A DNA stretch of 64,000 bases, from assembly GCF_900105965.1 (NCBI RefSeq), contig NZ_FNTV01000001.1, positions 2,170,001 to 2,234,000 of the forward strand, read 5' to 3'. Shown here piece after piece: positions 16,764 to 24,982 of the stretch; the first letter of the stretch is position 1; each line of letters opens with the position of its first letter. A program made the position numbers and the translations under genes. The notes under the pieces were generated by a model. It did not search any database. It was given only the letters and a program-made list of their open reading frames with translations, and was not told the DNA's origin. The stretch is from Arthrobacter alpinus (GTDB lineage Bacteria; Actinomycetota; Actinomycetes; Actinomycetales; Micrococcaceae).

Positions 16764-19478
16764 CTAGACGAGGTCATGCCGGGAGTTTATACCCAGTTTG
16801 GCAAAAACTTGGTAAAGATGCCCTTCAATAGTCCTGATTGAAACTCGCATGACATCCGCAATGGCCCGGTTGCCCATGCCCTTGGCCGCCAGCCTTGCCA
16901 CTTGCAGTTCGCGCTGAGTTAGCTTGAACCCCTCGGTTTCCTTGAAGGCGAGTTGAACGGGTCCCGCCGGCTGGAGCCCGTTCAGCCATACCTGGGCTTC
17001 CTCGACACGTTGGTGGTCTCCTGCCTTGGTCGCCAATTCAAGGGCTAGCTCGGCGCATCTTGATTTGATCGCAGCAAGCTCCAGGTCTTCAGCTGCCGCC
17101 GCCGCCTGCAGCGCCTTGTCAACGTCCTTCTCCAAAGACGCCTGGGCCAGCAGATTGGACACTTCAGCCAGAGGTCCTTGCCCCATTGCCGAGGTCGTTT
17201 CAAGAAGGCGCAAGTCACTTTCACATCCATTGGCGGTGGAAGCCAGCAGACTTACGGAGGCCAAGGTGTAACGACCAGCGGCTATATTCTCCTTCGCAGA
17301 CTCCACCAAGTCATCGGCTGCGTTCGGGTCACCCATCCGGTATTCCGCAATGAGGGTGAAGTACTCTGCCATGGCCAGATTGACCCACGTTGTGTTGGGG
17401 TGGGCTCCGTGAACCAGGGCGAGGTACTTTGCTGCCTCGGCATCATTGCCAACGTCCGCAAAGGCCCAAGCCAACGCCGAGTACGCAATGTGGGTGCAGT
17501 TGTAGACATCCCGGATCTCCAGTTGAGCCGCAGCCACCAGGAGAATCTCTGAAGCCTCGGCTGCCTTGCCCGCGAACGCATAACTGATTCCAAGACCCAA
17601 CTCGATGAGGCCGCCATGATGCTCGGAGTAACGGCCCATGGTGGCGAGCATCTGAGTCAAGACCTCAACACCGTGTTTCCATTGCCCCGACCAGGTGTGG
17701 GCAATGAGCAATCCTTGAATTTGGAGGTCCAGCAGGCCAGGATCTTGATACTTGCCATCGGGATGCTGGCCAATTTCTCGCGCCAAATTTATCGCATCAA
17801 GTTCCCGGCCGGTAAATGCCCAGACCAGAACCAGCAGACTCCCGCAGGCCAGGCTGTAACGGGAATCCTCAATTTGCCAGTAGCCTGCCTCGAGGCCGGG
17901 TGCAGCTTCGGAAAAAAGCCCGCAGTTCACCTGGTGGGCAAGCAAGGCAAAGTTCAGGGCCTTGTTTGCCCTATCTTGCTGATCCAGGTCTTGGCCAATC
18001 TCATCAATGTGCGCCATGGCAGCCTCGAGAAGCTCGGGCACCTTTTCCAGTCCACCCTCAACCCACACCAAGGCACCGGCCAGGGCAGCCACCCAATAGG
18101 CAAAGTGATCTATGTCCGCGAGTGATTCCGCCAGTTCTTTTACTTCTTGCAGCTCTTCAACAGCCCTGGGGTAGTCCGCCAACATGGAATAGGCCGAGCT
18201 TCGCAACACTGCCCCGAAGACTGTCAATGACGTATTTTCCGGCAGCGCGGAAACAAACGTCAAAGCCAACCGCGGATCCAGGTACATCAGGGCAGCCTTG
18301 GCAGCAGAAAGCGATGTCTCCGGTTTCACCGGCATGCCGGCGTCAACTGCCCATGCCGCGAAAGCCAAAAGTTCTTGGCGGGAGAGCTTCTCTGGATCGA
18401 TGGGGACGGCTTCGATCATCTCCCTGTACAGCTGGGCTTTTTCTTCCATGCCCATCATGGCCCGCACCGTTTCGCCAATGAACGGTTCAGCAAGCGAGGT
18501 GTAACGCCTTGCATGACGGCTCAGGGTTAGATAGTTGTGCTCTTCCATCTGGGCAACAGTGTCGGTTCCCAAAACGTCTATCACCATTGACAGTGGGGCG
18601 CGCTGAATGAGGGACATCATTGCAACGCCGCGACGAACCTCTGCAGTCTCCCTGGAAAGCCGTGCCTCAACCAATTCCGCTAGCAGGATCGATGGACTGG
18701 TTAACCTTTCCCGGCTCAATACCCATGTTCCGTTGTGCTGGACCAGGTGCCCATTACCCATCTCTTCATGGATCAAGGTATGCAAAACGAGCGGGTTGCC
18801 GCCGCTGCTTTCATGCAGGGCTGCCACCGCCGCCGCCGCAATGGATCCACCGAGCGCTTTGGTAACCAGCGTCCGCACTTCGCCCTTGCTAAAGTTTTCC
18901 AACAACATTTCAGACAGCATGCCGTCTTTGCGAAGCCACATCAGGTCTTCAGGTAAATCATTGGTGGATCGAGCCAGAACCAGCACCTTCACGATGCCAC
19001 TAAAGATCAAGTGCATAAGTACGCCCATACTTAAGGTGTCAACACCCGGCAAGTCATCGATCACCAGGACCACGTCGAGGCCGTCGGCGTCAGCCTGAAT
19101 TAAGTCAGCAATCCCCTGAATGATGGAATTCGGGGTGTTCTCATTCTGGCTGTGCAACCGTGCCAGCTGCACACCCCACAAGCCGTAGGGCACGGCCGTT
19201 TCAGTGGCGGAACCGAAAAGCTTGACGACGTGGACGTGGCCGGAAATTTCGTTTTCCACGGACCTGGCAAGCGTTGTTTTCCCTACGCCACCGGAACCGA
19301 GTAGAACCAGCCCGTAGTTTTCCCCATCAATCAGCTTTGCAGTCGCAGCCTGCACCAGATCTTGGCGGATAAAGGAGGACCATCGCCGCCGGTCGCCAGC
19401 ACCCATGGCTCGACGGCTTGAATTACGCTCAGTCTGATCGCCTTGAGCAGGTAAAAAATTACCCCAGACGTTTGCCAT
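16764..19478 (-). CDS. LuxR-family ATPase transcriptional regulator (LAL), fourth of four
   Basis: 904 residues. Walker A GSGGVGKTTL (about 61-70), Walker B VVLVIDDLPGVD, helical repeat region, and a C-terminal LuxR HTH (LTQRELQVARLAAKG, SIRTIEGHLYQVFAKLGI) that ends only a few residues after the recognition helix. First gene of the four in transcription order. The 136 bases to pth upstream probably carry its promoter. Inducer and targets are unknown. Confidence 0.88.
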   Translation of the reverse strand: MANVWGNFLPAQGDQTERNSSRRAMGAGDRRRWSSFIRQDLVQAATAKLIDGENYGLVLLGSGGVGKTTLARSVENEISGHVHVVKLFGSATETAVPYGLWGVQLARLHSQNENTPNSIIQGIADLIQADADGLDVVLVIDDLPGVDTLSMGVLMHLIFSGIVKVLVLARSTNDLPEDLMWLRKDGMLSEMLLENFSKGEVRTLVTKALGGSIAAAAVAALHESSGGNPLVLHTLIHEEMGNGHLVQHNGTWVLSRERLTSPSILLAELVEARLSRETAEVRRGVAMMSLIQRAPLSMVIDVLGTDTVAQMEEHNYLTLSRHARRYTSLAEPFIGETVRAMMGMEEKAQLYREMIEAVPIDPEKLSRQELLAFAAWAVDAGMPVKPETSLSAAKAALMYLDPRLALTFVSALPENTSLTVFGAVLRSSAYSMLADYPRAVEELQEVKELAESLADIDHFAYWVAALAGALVWVEGGLEKVPELLEAAMAHIDEIGQDLDQQDRANKALNFALLAHQVNCGLFSEAAPGLEAGYWQIEDSRYSLACGSLLVLVWAFTGRELDAINLAREIGQHPDGKYQDPGLLDLQIQGLLIAHTWSGQWKHGVEVLTQMLATMGRYSEHHGGLIELGLGISYAFAGKAAEASEILLVAAAQLEIRDVYNCTHIAYSALAWAFADVGNDAEAAKYLALVHGAHPNTTWVNLAMAEYFTLIAEYRMGDPNAADDLVESAKENIAAGRYTLASVSLLASTANGCESDLRLLETTSAMGQGPLAEVSNLLAQASLEKDVDKALQAAAAAEDLELAAIKSRCAELALELATKAGDHQRVEEAQVWLNGLQPAGPVQLAFKETEGFKLTQRELQVARLAAKGMGNRAIADVMRVSIRTIEGHLYQVFAKLGINSRHDLV

Positions 19479-19614
19479 AAGCCAATTTCCCTAGAGTGCG
19501 GTCCACCCGACCATTATCCGAAAGGACATGCAAAGTCGCAATAAGGCTGATTATAACAGCGTAATGTGCGCAGGCGAGGGTTGTTGCGGCTCTACGCAGA
19601 CAGCAATGTGAGGC

Positions 19615-20187
19615 TTAGTGGAACTTGTCCTGCGCAGCAATCAGCCCGTCCGTGACAAGAAGTTCCACGGCGTCGGCCGCGTTGTCGATCAAGAAGGGTA
19701 AGTTTTTGTTTTCCGCTGTGGAGAAGTCACGCAGAACGTGACTGGCGGCATCGGCCCGGCCCGGTGGGCGTCCAACTCCGGCGCGAACGCGGTAATAGTC
19801 CTTGGTGCCCAGCGTTTTTGAGATGTCCCGCAACCCGTTGTGGCCGCCTTCGCCGCCACCGTGTTTTAACTTGACTGTGTCAAATGGGATATCGATCTCG
19901 TCATGGACGGCGATCACATTCTCTGGCTGGAGGTTGTAGAACTTGGCGAGTGCCGCCGTCGGCCCTCCGCTGAGGTTCATGAAAACAGAAGGCTTGGCCA
20001 GAATAAGCTTGTGCCCACCAACTGGCAGCCGAAGCGTCGCTATCAGGGCCTTGGCTTTATGGGTCTTGAAAGTGGCCCCATGGCGGGAGGCTAATTCCTC
20101 AACCACCATGTAACCAATATTGTGCCTGTTACGGCTGTAGCCGGGCCCGGTGTTCCCGAGCCCGACTACAAGCCATGTATCACTCAT
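19615..20187 (-). CDS. pth: Peptidyl-tRNA hydrolase
   Basis: 190 residues, normal length. Releases tRNA from peptidyl-tRNAs dropped by ribosomes. Conserved N-terminal GLGN with the RHNIGY segment (catalytic His) and AVHDEIDIPF with the supporting Asp; GGGEGGHNGLRD and RVRAGVGRPPG follow. The usual GLGNPG reads GLGNTG here. 12 bases downstream of rplY in the widely conserved order glmU-prs-rplY-pth. Confidence 0.96.
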   Translation of the reverse strand: MSDTWLVVGLGNTGPGYSRNRHNIGYMVVEELASRHGATFKTHKAKALIATLRLPVGGHKLILAKPSVFMNLSGGPTAALAKFYNLQPENVIAVHDEIDIPFDTVKLKHGGGEGGHNGLRDISKTLGTKDYYRVRAGVGRPPGRADAASHVLRDFSTAENKNLPFLIDNAADAVELLVTDGLIAAQDKFH

Positions 20188-20199
20188 AAGAGGTGAAGA

Positions 20200-20763
20200 C
20201 TACTCTGCAGCTGCTACTTCAGCTTCAACAGCCTGCTCAGCCAAGTGAGCGATCAGCATGATGTCTTCGTTGCCCAGCTCAGCGTCGGCCGGCAGAACCA
20301 GGTCCGAAGCGTAGATGTGCTGACCGGCGGTGCGGCCGGTGATGTCAACATCGATGCGAACCGGAACGTTGGTTGCATCTGCGGACAGGCTAACGGTCAT
20401 TTCTTCCTGGTTGACAACAACCGAGGGAGCAGGATCGCCAACGAGGTGAACGGGAACGTCAACGAGGACCTTCTCGCCCTTCTGAACGGTCAACAGGTCG
20501 ATGTGCTCAACGATCTGAAGTACGGGGTCCTTCTGGACGTCCTTGACGAGGGCAAGGTGAGCAACGCCGTCGACCGTTACGGTCAACAGAGCGTTGGAGG
20601 CGCGGATGGCGCGAACCGTCTCGCGCTCCGGGAGAACAATGTGCAAGGGGGCAACACCGTGGCCGTAGATAACGGCGGGGATCTGAGCTGCGCGGCGGAT
20701 GCGGCGTGCAGCTCCCTTGCCGAACTCGTTGCGGACTTCGCCGGTGAGGTTCAAATCAGACAT
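20200..20763 (-). CDS. rplY: Ribosomal protein bL25 (Ctc-type, with C-terminal domain)
   Basis: 187 residues. The N-terminal 5S-rRNA-binding domain (about 1-92) contains EFGKGAARRIRR and PAVIYGHG; the C-terminal TL5/Ctc beta domain (about 95-180) follows, with a short acidic alanine-rich tail. Binds 5S rRNA in the 50S subunit; the long form is a general stress protein in Gram-positives. Immediately precedes pth. The DUF559 gene now separates it from prs. Confidence 0.95.
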   Translation of the reverse strand: MSDLNLTGEVRNEFGKGAARRIRRAAQIPAVIYGHGVAPLHIVLPERETVRAIRASNALLTVTVDGVAHLALVKDVQKDPVLQIVEHIDLLTVQKGEKVLVDVPVHLVGDPAPSVVVNQEEMTVSLSADATNVPVRIDVDITGRTAGQHIYASDLVLPADAELGNEDIMLIAHLAEQAVEAEVAAAE

Positions 20764-20950
20764 GAAAAAAGCTCCTTCATTTCTTTGGGTGGGCGTGGAC
20801 TAAACAGGTCAACACAATCCATCAAAGATTCAGGAGCTGTGGGACCCAGTCGATCACGGACACGTTTTACGGTGTCCCTCGCCAAGGTTTACTGATCCAG
20901 CTTACCAGAGCTGCAGGGTCCACTTCGCCGCGATTGCTGCCGACTTTTGC

Positions 20951-21072
20951 TATGCGCCGAACCCATGCCCTGTTGTGCGCAGGCTGCACCATGCGCTGAA
21001 CTCACTTGCAGTGTGGAGCATGCCGGAAGTTTAGTGAGCTTATGCGCCGGACTCGGTACTCAGTGTGGCGCA
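20951..21072. repeat. Three TATGCGCC-type repeat units
   Basis: Three units of 31-32 bases at 20951-20981, 20990-21020 and 21041-21072. They follow the pattern (T/C)ATGCGC(C/T)G(A/G)AC, a variable centre, then (T/G)G(A/C)GCA, so each is an imperfect palindrome. The last overlaps the stop codon of the DUF559 gene. Related units flank that gene's other end (22051-22122) and occur at 61405-61476. Confidence 0.65.
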
Positions 21073-21896
21073 GAACTGATCATCGCTAGCGCCTCGCGAA
21101 CCCACTTAAGCATGATGTCCGGACTCCCCAGCACCACCTTCGCAGGAATGCGCAAGCACCACAAACCTTTGATCACCAACAGGTTGTCGCGCCGCAGATC
21201 CTCAGCCCATCCGCTCTCTGTGTTGTGGTACGTCTCGCCGTCTGTTTCCACACCCAGAACGCCTTCAACCAAGAGGTCTAAATGGCCAACGTCCTTGACG
21301 TAAAACTGGCCCTGAACGTTGAGCCCGGCCGTGCGCAGGTGATATCTGGCCACGGTTTCTGCGATGGACATGGCTTGCGGGTCAATCATGTCAATGATCG
21401 CTCTAGCACCCGTGTCTTCGCGCTTGGCGAATTCTGCACGAAGGTCAGGGATAGTGCACTTCTTGAGTACCACTGCAGATTCCAGGGCAGCCAGACCATC
21501 CACCTCGGAACCACATTTGACGCATTGGCGCAGAATGTCCATCAAGGTCTGAGGTCCGCTCACTTTGTGAACCACACAACCAGAAATCGGCCTGCCGTGT
21601 GCTGCGGCAACGTGCGGAAGAAGTGGGGGTTTAATGATCCACAGCCCCAGCTGCTCGGCCTTCGTGAAACATGTCCGCCGTGCCTGATACAGGGCTAAAT
21701 GTATATCCAACGGATCAGCATCCGGCAGCGCATAGTAGCCACGGCAAATCTGGCTGATAGTTCCGGCTCCCACGGCCTGCTTCAGGCTCCAGGCAGTGCA
21801 TCCCCGCAACAGCAGGTCTTTCCTTCTCGCGACCTTGCCGTACCAGGCAACTTCATCCGCTACAGAGCGGTTCTTTACTGCCTCTGAAAGTGTCAT
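21060..21896 (-). CDS. Winged-helix + DUF559 (Vsr-like nuclease fold) protein, copy 1
   Basis: 278 residues from ATG 21896; a GTG at 21914 would add six. The N-terminal part resembles AbiEi-type winged-helix domains (ARRKDLLLRGCTAW, then CRGYYALPD). A central segment has paired CVKCG cysteines. The C-terminal DUF559/PD-(D/E)xK-like region has HLDLL, GVETDGETYHN, EDLRRDN and LRIPAKVV, the D...ExD...R order of Vsr-like nucleases. Nuclease activity is inferred. It interrupts the normally adjacent prs and rplY genes and has TATGCGCC repeats on both sides. Paralog at 24983-25819. Confidence 0.72.
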   Translation of the reverse strand: MTLSEAVKNRSVADEVAWYGKVARRKDLLLRGCTAWSLKQAVGAGTISQICRGYYALPDADPLDIHLALYQARRTCFTKAEQLGLWIIKPPLLPHVAAAHGRPISGCVVHKVSGPQTLMDILRQCVKCGSEVDGLAALESAVVLKKCTIPDLRAEFAKREDTGARAIIDMIDPQAMSIAETVARYHLRTAGLNVQGQFYVKDVGHLDLLVEGVLGVETDGETYHNTESGWAEDLRRDNLLVIKGLWCLRIPAKVVLGSPDIMLKWVREALAMISSAPH

Positions 21897-22049
21897 GCAC
21901 CCTAGCGTGTCCACGGAACGGCGGCCGCGACAGCCCCGCCGTCGTGATTGTGGATAGGCCGGATTGGGTGGCCGCTGTGGAGGAACAACGGCTTACTTTA
22001 TGCGTCTGACTGTGAACGGAATCCGCCGCATGCCGTAGGTAAGGTTCTC

Positions 22050-22123
22050 TTATGCGCCGAGTCCGTGCCCAGTTCGGCGCCCGGTAGACCATGCGCCGAA
22101 CTCAGCAGGAGTCGGGCGCATAA
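22050..22123. repeat. Two TATGCGCC-type repeat units upstream of DUF559 copy 1
   Basis: Units at 22051-22082 (TATGCGCCGAG ... AGTTCGGCGCCC) and 22090-22122 (CATGCGCCGAAC ... GGGCGCATA). The pair as a whole begins TTATGCGCC and ends GGCGCATAA. A decayed third unit may lie at about 21999-22032. Confidence 0.6.
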
Positions 22124-22153
22124 GGGACGGGCAGCGGCGGTCAGGGTGGACAA

Positions 22154-22183
22154 ACGGCCGCCTCCCCAAAAGGAAGCGGCCGT
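22154..22183 (-). terminator. Terminator hairpin of prs
   Basis: ACGGCCGC (22154-22161) and GCGGCCGT (22176-22183) form a perfect 8-bp stem, followed on the minus strand by TTTG. It lies 21 bases past the prs stop. Confidence 0.65.
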
Positions 22184-22203
22184 CGGTGTTGCTGCAGAAT
22201 TGG

Positions 22204-23184
22204 TTATGCGTCGCCGTCGAACAGGCTCGTTACGGAGCCGTCCTCGAAGACTTCCTTGATGGCGCGTGCCAGCAGAGGCGCAATCGAAAGCACTGTCAGC
22301 GTGGGGAAGCGCTTCTCTTCCGGAATGGGCAGCGTGTTGGTCACAACAACCTCGCGTGCGCCACAGTTGGCCAGACGCTCAGCAGCAGGATCGGAGAACA
22401 CGGCGTGCGTGGCGGCGATGATGACGTCCTTGGCGCCAGCGTCCTTCAAAACGCGAACAGCTCCGGCGATGGTTCCACCGGTGTCGATCATGTCATCGAT
22501 AAGTACGCAGGTGCGTCCCTCGACCTGTCCCACCACGGTCTTGGAAACGGCCTGGTTCGGCACCGTCAGGTCACGCGACTTGTGCACGAATGCCAACGGA
22601 GCGCCACCCAAACGCTCGGCCCACTGCTCAGCCACACGCACGCGGCCGGTGTCGGGCGAAACCACGGTTACGGCGTCGTCACCCACAATGGTGCGGATGT
22701 GGTCTGCCAAAAGCGGGATGGCGAACAGGTGGTCAACGGGGCCATCGAAGAAGCCCTGAATCTGAGCGGTGTGCAGATCCACGCTCATGATGCGGTCCGC
22801 GCCGGCCGTCTTGTACAGGTCAGCAACCAAGCGGGCCGAGATCGGCTCGCGGCCGCGGCCCTTCTTGTCCTGACGTGAGTACGGGTAGAACGGTGCAACC
22901 ACCGTGATGGCGCTGGCGGAGGCGCGCTTCATGGAGTCCACCATGATGAGCTGTTCCATGAGCCAGTTGTTCAACGGTGCCGGGTGCGCCTGGATGATGA
23001 ACACTTCCTTGCCACGTACGCTCTCCCCCGAGCGGACGTAGATCTCACCGTTGGCGAAATCGTAGGCCGACATCGGCAGCAGTTCCGTGTTCAAGCAGCG
23101 CGCCACTTCCTCGGCCAGCTCTGGGTGTGCTCGGCCCGAAGCCAACACCAGTTTCCTGTCGACGTTATGACTTAGTTCGCTCAT
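22204..23184 (-). CDS. prs: Ribose-phosphate pyrophosphokinase
   Basis: 326 residues. Makes PRPP from ribose 5-phosphate and ATP for nucleotide, His and Trp synthesis. N-terminal LASGRAHPELAEEVA and NGEIYVR; RQDKKGRGREPISARLVADL; MSVDLHTAQIQGFFD; and the PRPP-binding loop VLIDDMIDTGGTI. Length and motifs are those of class I Prs. Cotranscribed with glmU (38-base gap). Confidence 0.96.
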   Translation of the reverse strand: MSELSHNVDRKLVLASGRAHPELAEEVARCLNTELLPMSAYDFANGEIYVRSGESVRGKEVFIIQAHPAPLNNWLMEQLIMVDSMKRASASAITVVAPFYPYSRQDKKGRGREPISARLVADLYKTAGADRIMSVDLHTAQIQGFFDGPVDHLFAIPLLADHIRTIVGDDAVTVVSPDTGRVRVAEQWAERLGGAPLAFVHKSRDLTVPNQAVSKTVVGQVEGRTCVLIDDMIDTGGTIAGAVRVLKDAGAKDVIIAATHAVFSDPAAERLANCGAREVVVTNTLPIPEEKRFPTLTVLSIAPLLARAIKEVFEDGSVTSLFDGDA

Positions 23185-23222
23185 GATTTTCTTTCTCGCG
23201 GTGGTGGGGTAGGTGAGAAGTT

Positions 23223-24683
23223 TTAGTTGCTGGCGTTGCCGGCAGCGGATTCCGCCGCTTGCGCGGGGATGCTGCCAGGCCGGTTCGCCACAGTCCAGCC
23301 TTCAGCGTTGCGCTGCGGGGCAACCGTCAGCGTCAATGCACCGGCGGGCACGTCCTTGCGAACAATTGCGCCTGCACCGGTGAAGGCACCGTCGCCAACT
23401 GTCACGGGGGCGACGAACACGGTGTTGGATCCCGTGCGCACGCCTGAGCCGATCACGGTGCGGTGCTTGTTCACGCCGTCGAAGTTGGCCGTGATGTTGC
23501 CGCAGCCGATGTTGGTGTCCTCACCAATTTCTGCGTCGCCGGCGTAACCGAGGTGGGAGAGCTTGGAGTTGCGCCCGATCGTGACGTTCTTGGTTTCGTA
23601 GAACGCACCGATCTTGCCGTCCGCGCCCAAAACCGTGCCGGGGCGCAGGTAGGTGAAGGGGCCAACGTGGGCTCCCTCGCCGATGATGGCGCCGGAGCCG
23701 TGGGTGCGCGTGACTTCAGCGCCCTCGGCGATCTGCACGTCCGTCAGCGTCGAATCGGGACCAACGACGGCGTCGCGCGCCACAGTGGTTTTTCCGTGCA
23801 GCTGGGTGCCGGGCAGGATGGTGACGTCCTCGGCGAGCCGCACCGTGGAATCGATCCAGGTGGTGGCGGGGTCAACAATGCTGACTCCTGCGCGCATCCA
23901 GCCTTCAACGATGCGGCGGTTGTGCTCGGTGCCCAAGGCTGCGAGCTGCACGCGATCGTTGGCGCCTTCAACCTGCCAGCGGTCGGTCGTGGAGACTGCG
24001 GCGACGCGGCCGCCGTCGGCTCTGGCCAAGGCCAGAACATCGGTCAGGTACATCTCGCCCTGGTTGTTGTCCGTGGTGACGCTGAGCAGTGCTGTGCGGA
24101 GAACCGCGGCGTCGAAGGCATAGATGCCGGAGTTGATCTCACGGATTTTTCGCTCGGCGTCCGTGGCGTCCTTGTGTTCCTTGATGCCCAGCACGGTGCC
24201 ATCTTCATGGCGCATGATGCGTCCGTAGCCGGTGGCGTCGTCAAGCACGGCGGTCAGGACCGTCACGGCATTTTCGTCAGTGTTGTGGGTTCCCACAAGC
24301 TCGGACAGGAGTTCGGTGGTGAGCAGCGGGACATCGCCATAGGTAACAACAACGGTACCGGTGACGGATTCCTGTGCGTCCAGGGCGTCCAATGCCTGCT
24401 GGACTGCGCGTCCGGTGCCGGGAATTTCGTCCTGGTCCACAATGTGTGCACTGTCATCGAGGCCGCTGATGTGCGCTGCAACCAGATCGCGCTCGTGGCG
24501 GACAACCACTGCAAGCTTGGCCGGCTTCAAACCCTTGGCCGCCGCAAGAGCGTGGCCCACCATGGAGATACCACCAATGGTGTGCAGGATTTTCGGTGTG
24601 CGTGACTTCATCCGAGTGCCTGCGCCGGCAGCCAAAACGATGATTGCAGCGGGGTTGTCGGTGGTGATTTCTTGGGGGCTCAC
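23223..24683 (-). CDS. glmU: Bifunctional GlmU: GlcNAc-1-P uridyltransferase / GlcN-1-P acetyltransferase
   Basis: 486 residues from GTG 24683 with AGGAG nine bases upstream; the longer open frame to 24863 runs through the tRNA-Gln gene and is not real. The N-terminal pyrophosphorylase domain has VLAAGAGTRMKS, VTYGDVPLL and EINSGIYAFD. The C-terminal left-handed beta-helix has hexapeptide repeats, YLRPGT, KNVTIGRNSKLSHLGYAGD and GCGNITANFDGVNKHRT. Produces UDP-GlcNAc for peptidoglycan; may also feed the surface glycan genes at 4722-7179. Confidence 0.96.
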   Translation of the reverse strand: MSPQEITTDNPAAIIVLAAGAGTRMKSRTPKILHTIGGISMVGHALAAAKGLKPAKLAVVVRHERDLVAAHISGLDDSAHIVDQDEIPGTGRAVQQALDALDAQESVTGTVVVTYGDVPLLTTELLSELVGTHNTDENAVTVLTAVLDDATGYGRIMRHEDGTVLGIKEHKDATDAERKIREINSGIYAFDAAVLRTALLSVTTDNNQGEMYLTDVLALARADGGRVAAVSTTDRWQVEGANDRVQLAALGTEHNRRIVEGWMRAGVSIVDPATTWIDSTVRLAEDVTILPGTQLHGKTTVARDAVVGPDSTLTDVQIAEGAEVTRTHGSGAIIGEGAHVGPFTYLRPGTVLGADGKIGAFYETKNVTIGRNSKLSHLGYAGDAEIGEDTNIGCGNITANFDGVNKHRTVIGSGVRTGSNTVFVAPVTVGDGAFTGAGAIVRKDVPAGALTLTVAPQRNAEGWTVANRPGSIPAQAAESAAGNASN

Positions 24684-24787
24684 TAAGTGGCGCTCCTGCC
24701 CGGACCAAAGTCCGTTTTCAAACGTACGCAACGGGAAACATCTCCATGGTACCCGGTCGGGCGGCTTGACATATTTGTCGAAGGTGG

Positions 24788-24859
24788 TTCCGCCCATAGG
24801 ATTCGAACCTATACTCCACAGCTCCAAAGGCTGGGGTGCTGCCATTACACCAGGGCGGA
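24788..24859 (-). tRNA. tRNA-Gln (anticodon UUG)
   Basis: 72-nt cloverleaf on the minus strand. The 7-bp acceptor stem TCCGCCC/GGGCGGA is followed by discriminator A and genomic CC. The D arm begins GGTGTAATGGCAGCACC, the anticodon loop is CTTTGGA within stem CAGC/GCTG, and the T arm contains GGTTCGAATCC. The anticodon reads glutamine CAA and, by wobble, CAG. Confidence 0.95.
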
Positions 24860-24982
24860 CCATGCACTTCCCGCTCTTGCCGGAAGCTCACGAGAATATA
24901 GTGTGCCACGGCGAGGGCATATTTCGCGACTTGAGACTCACAGGTGGCGCCGAATACTTCCGCCCCGGTGGCGAAGCTCACA

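Noticed and set aside
20951..21072. Possible CRISPR-like array of three ~31-bp units
   Set aside because: The units are diverged palindromes with irregular spacing (8 and 20 bases), no spacers of uniform size, and no cas genes in the window.
21060..21896. AbiE-type toxin-antitoxin system
   Set aside because: The N-terminus resembles AbiEi winged helices but there is no adjacent AbiEii nucleotidyltransferase toxin; the DUF559 domain points elsewhere.
23463..24605. 380-codon frame opposite to glmU
   Set aside because: Antisense shadow of a well-identified gene with no family match.
24684..24863. N-terminal extension of GlmU
   Set aside because: It would translate through the tRNA-Gln gene; GTG 24683 has a proper ribosome site and matches the family start.
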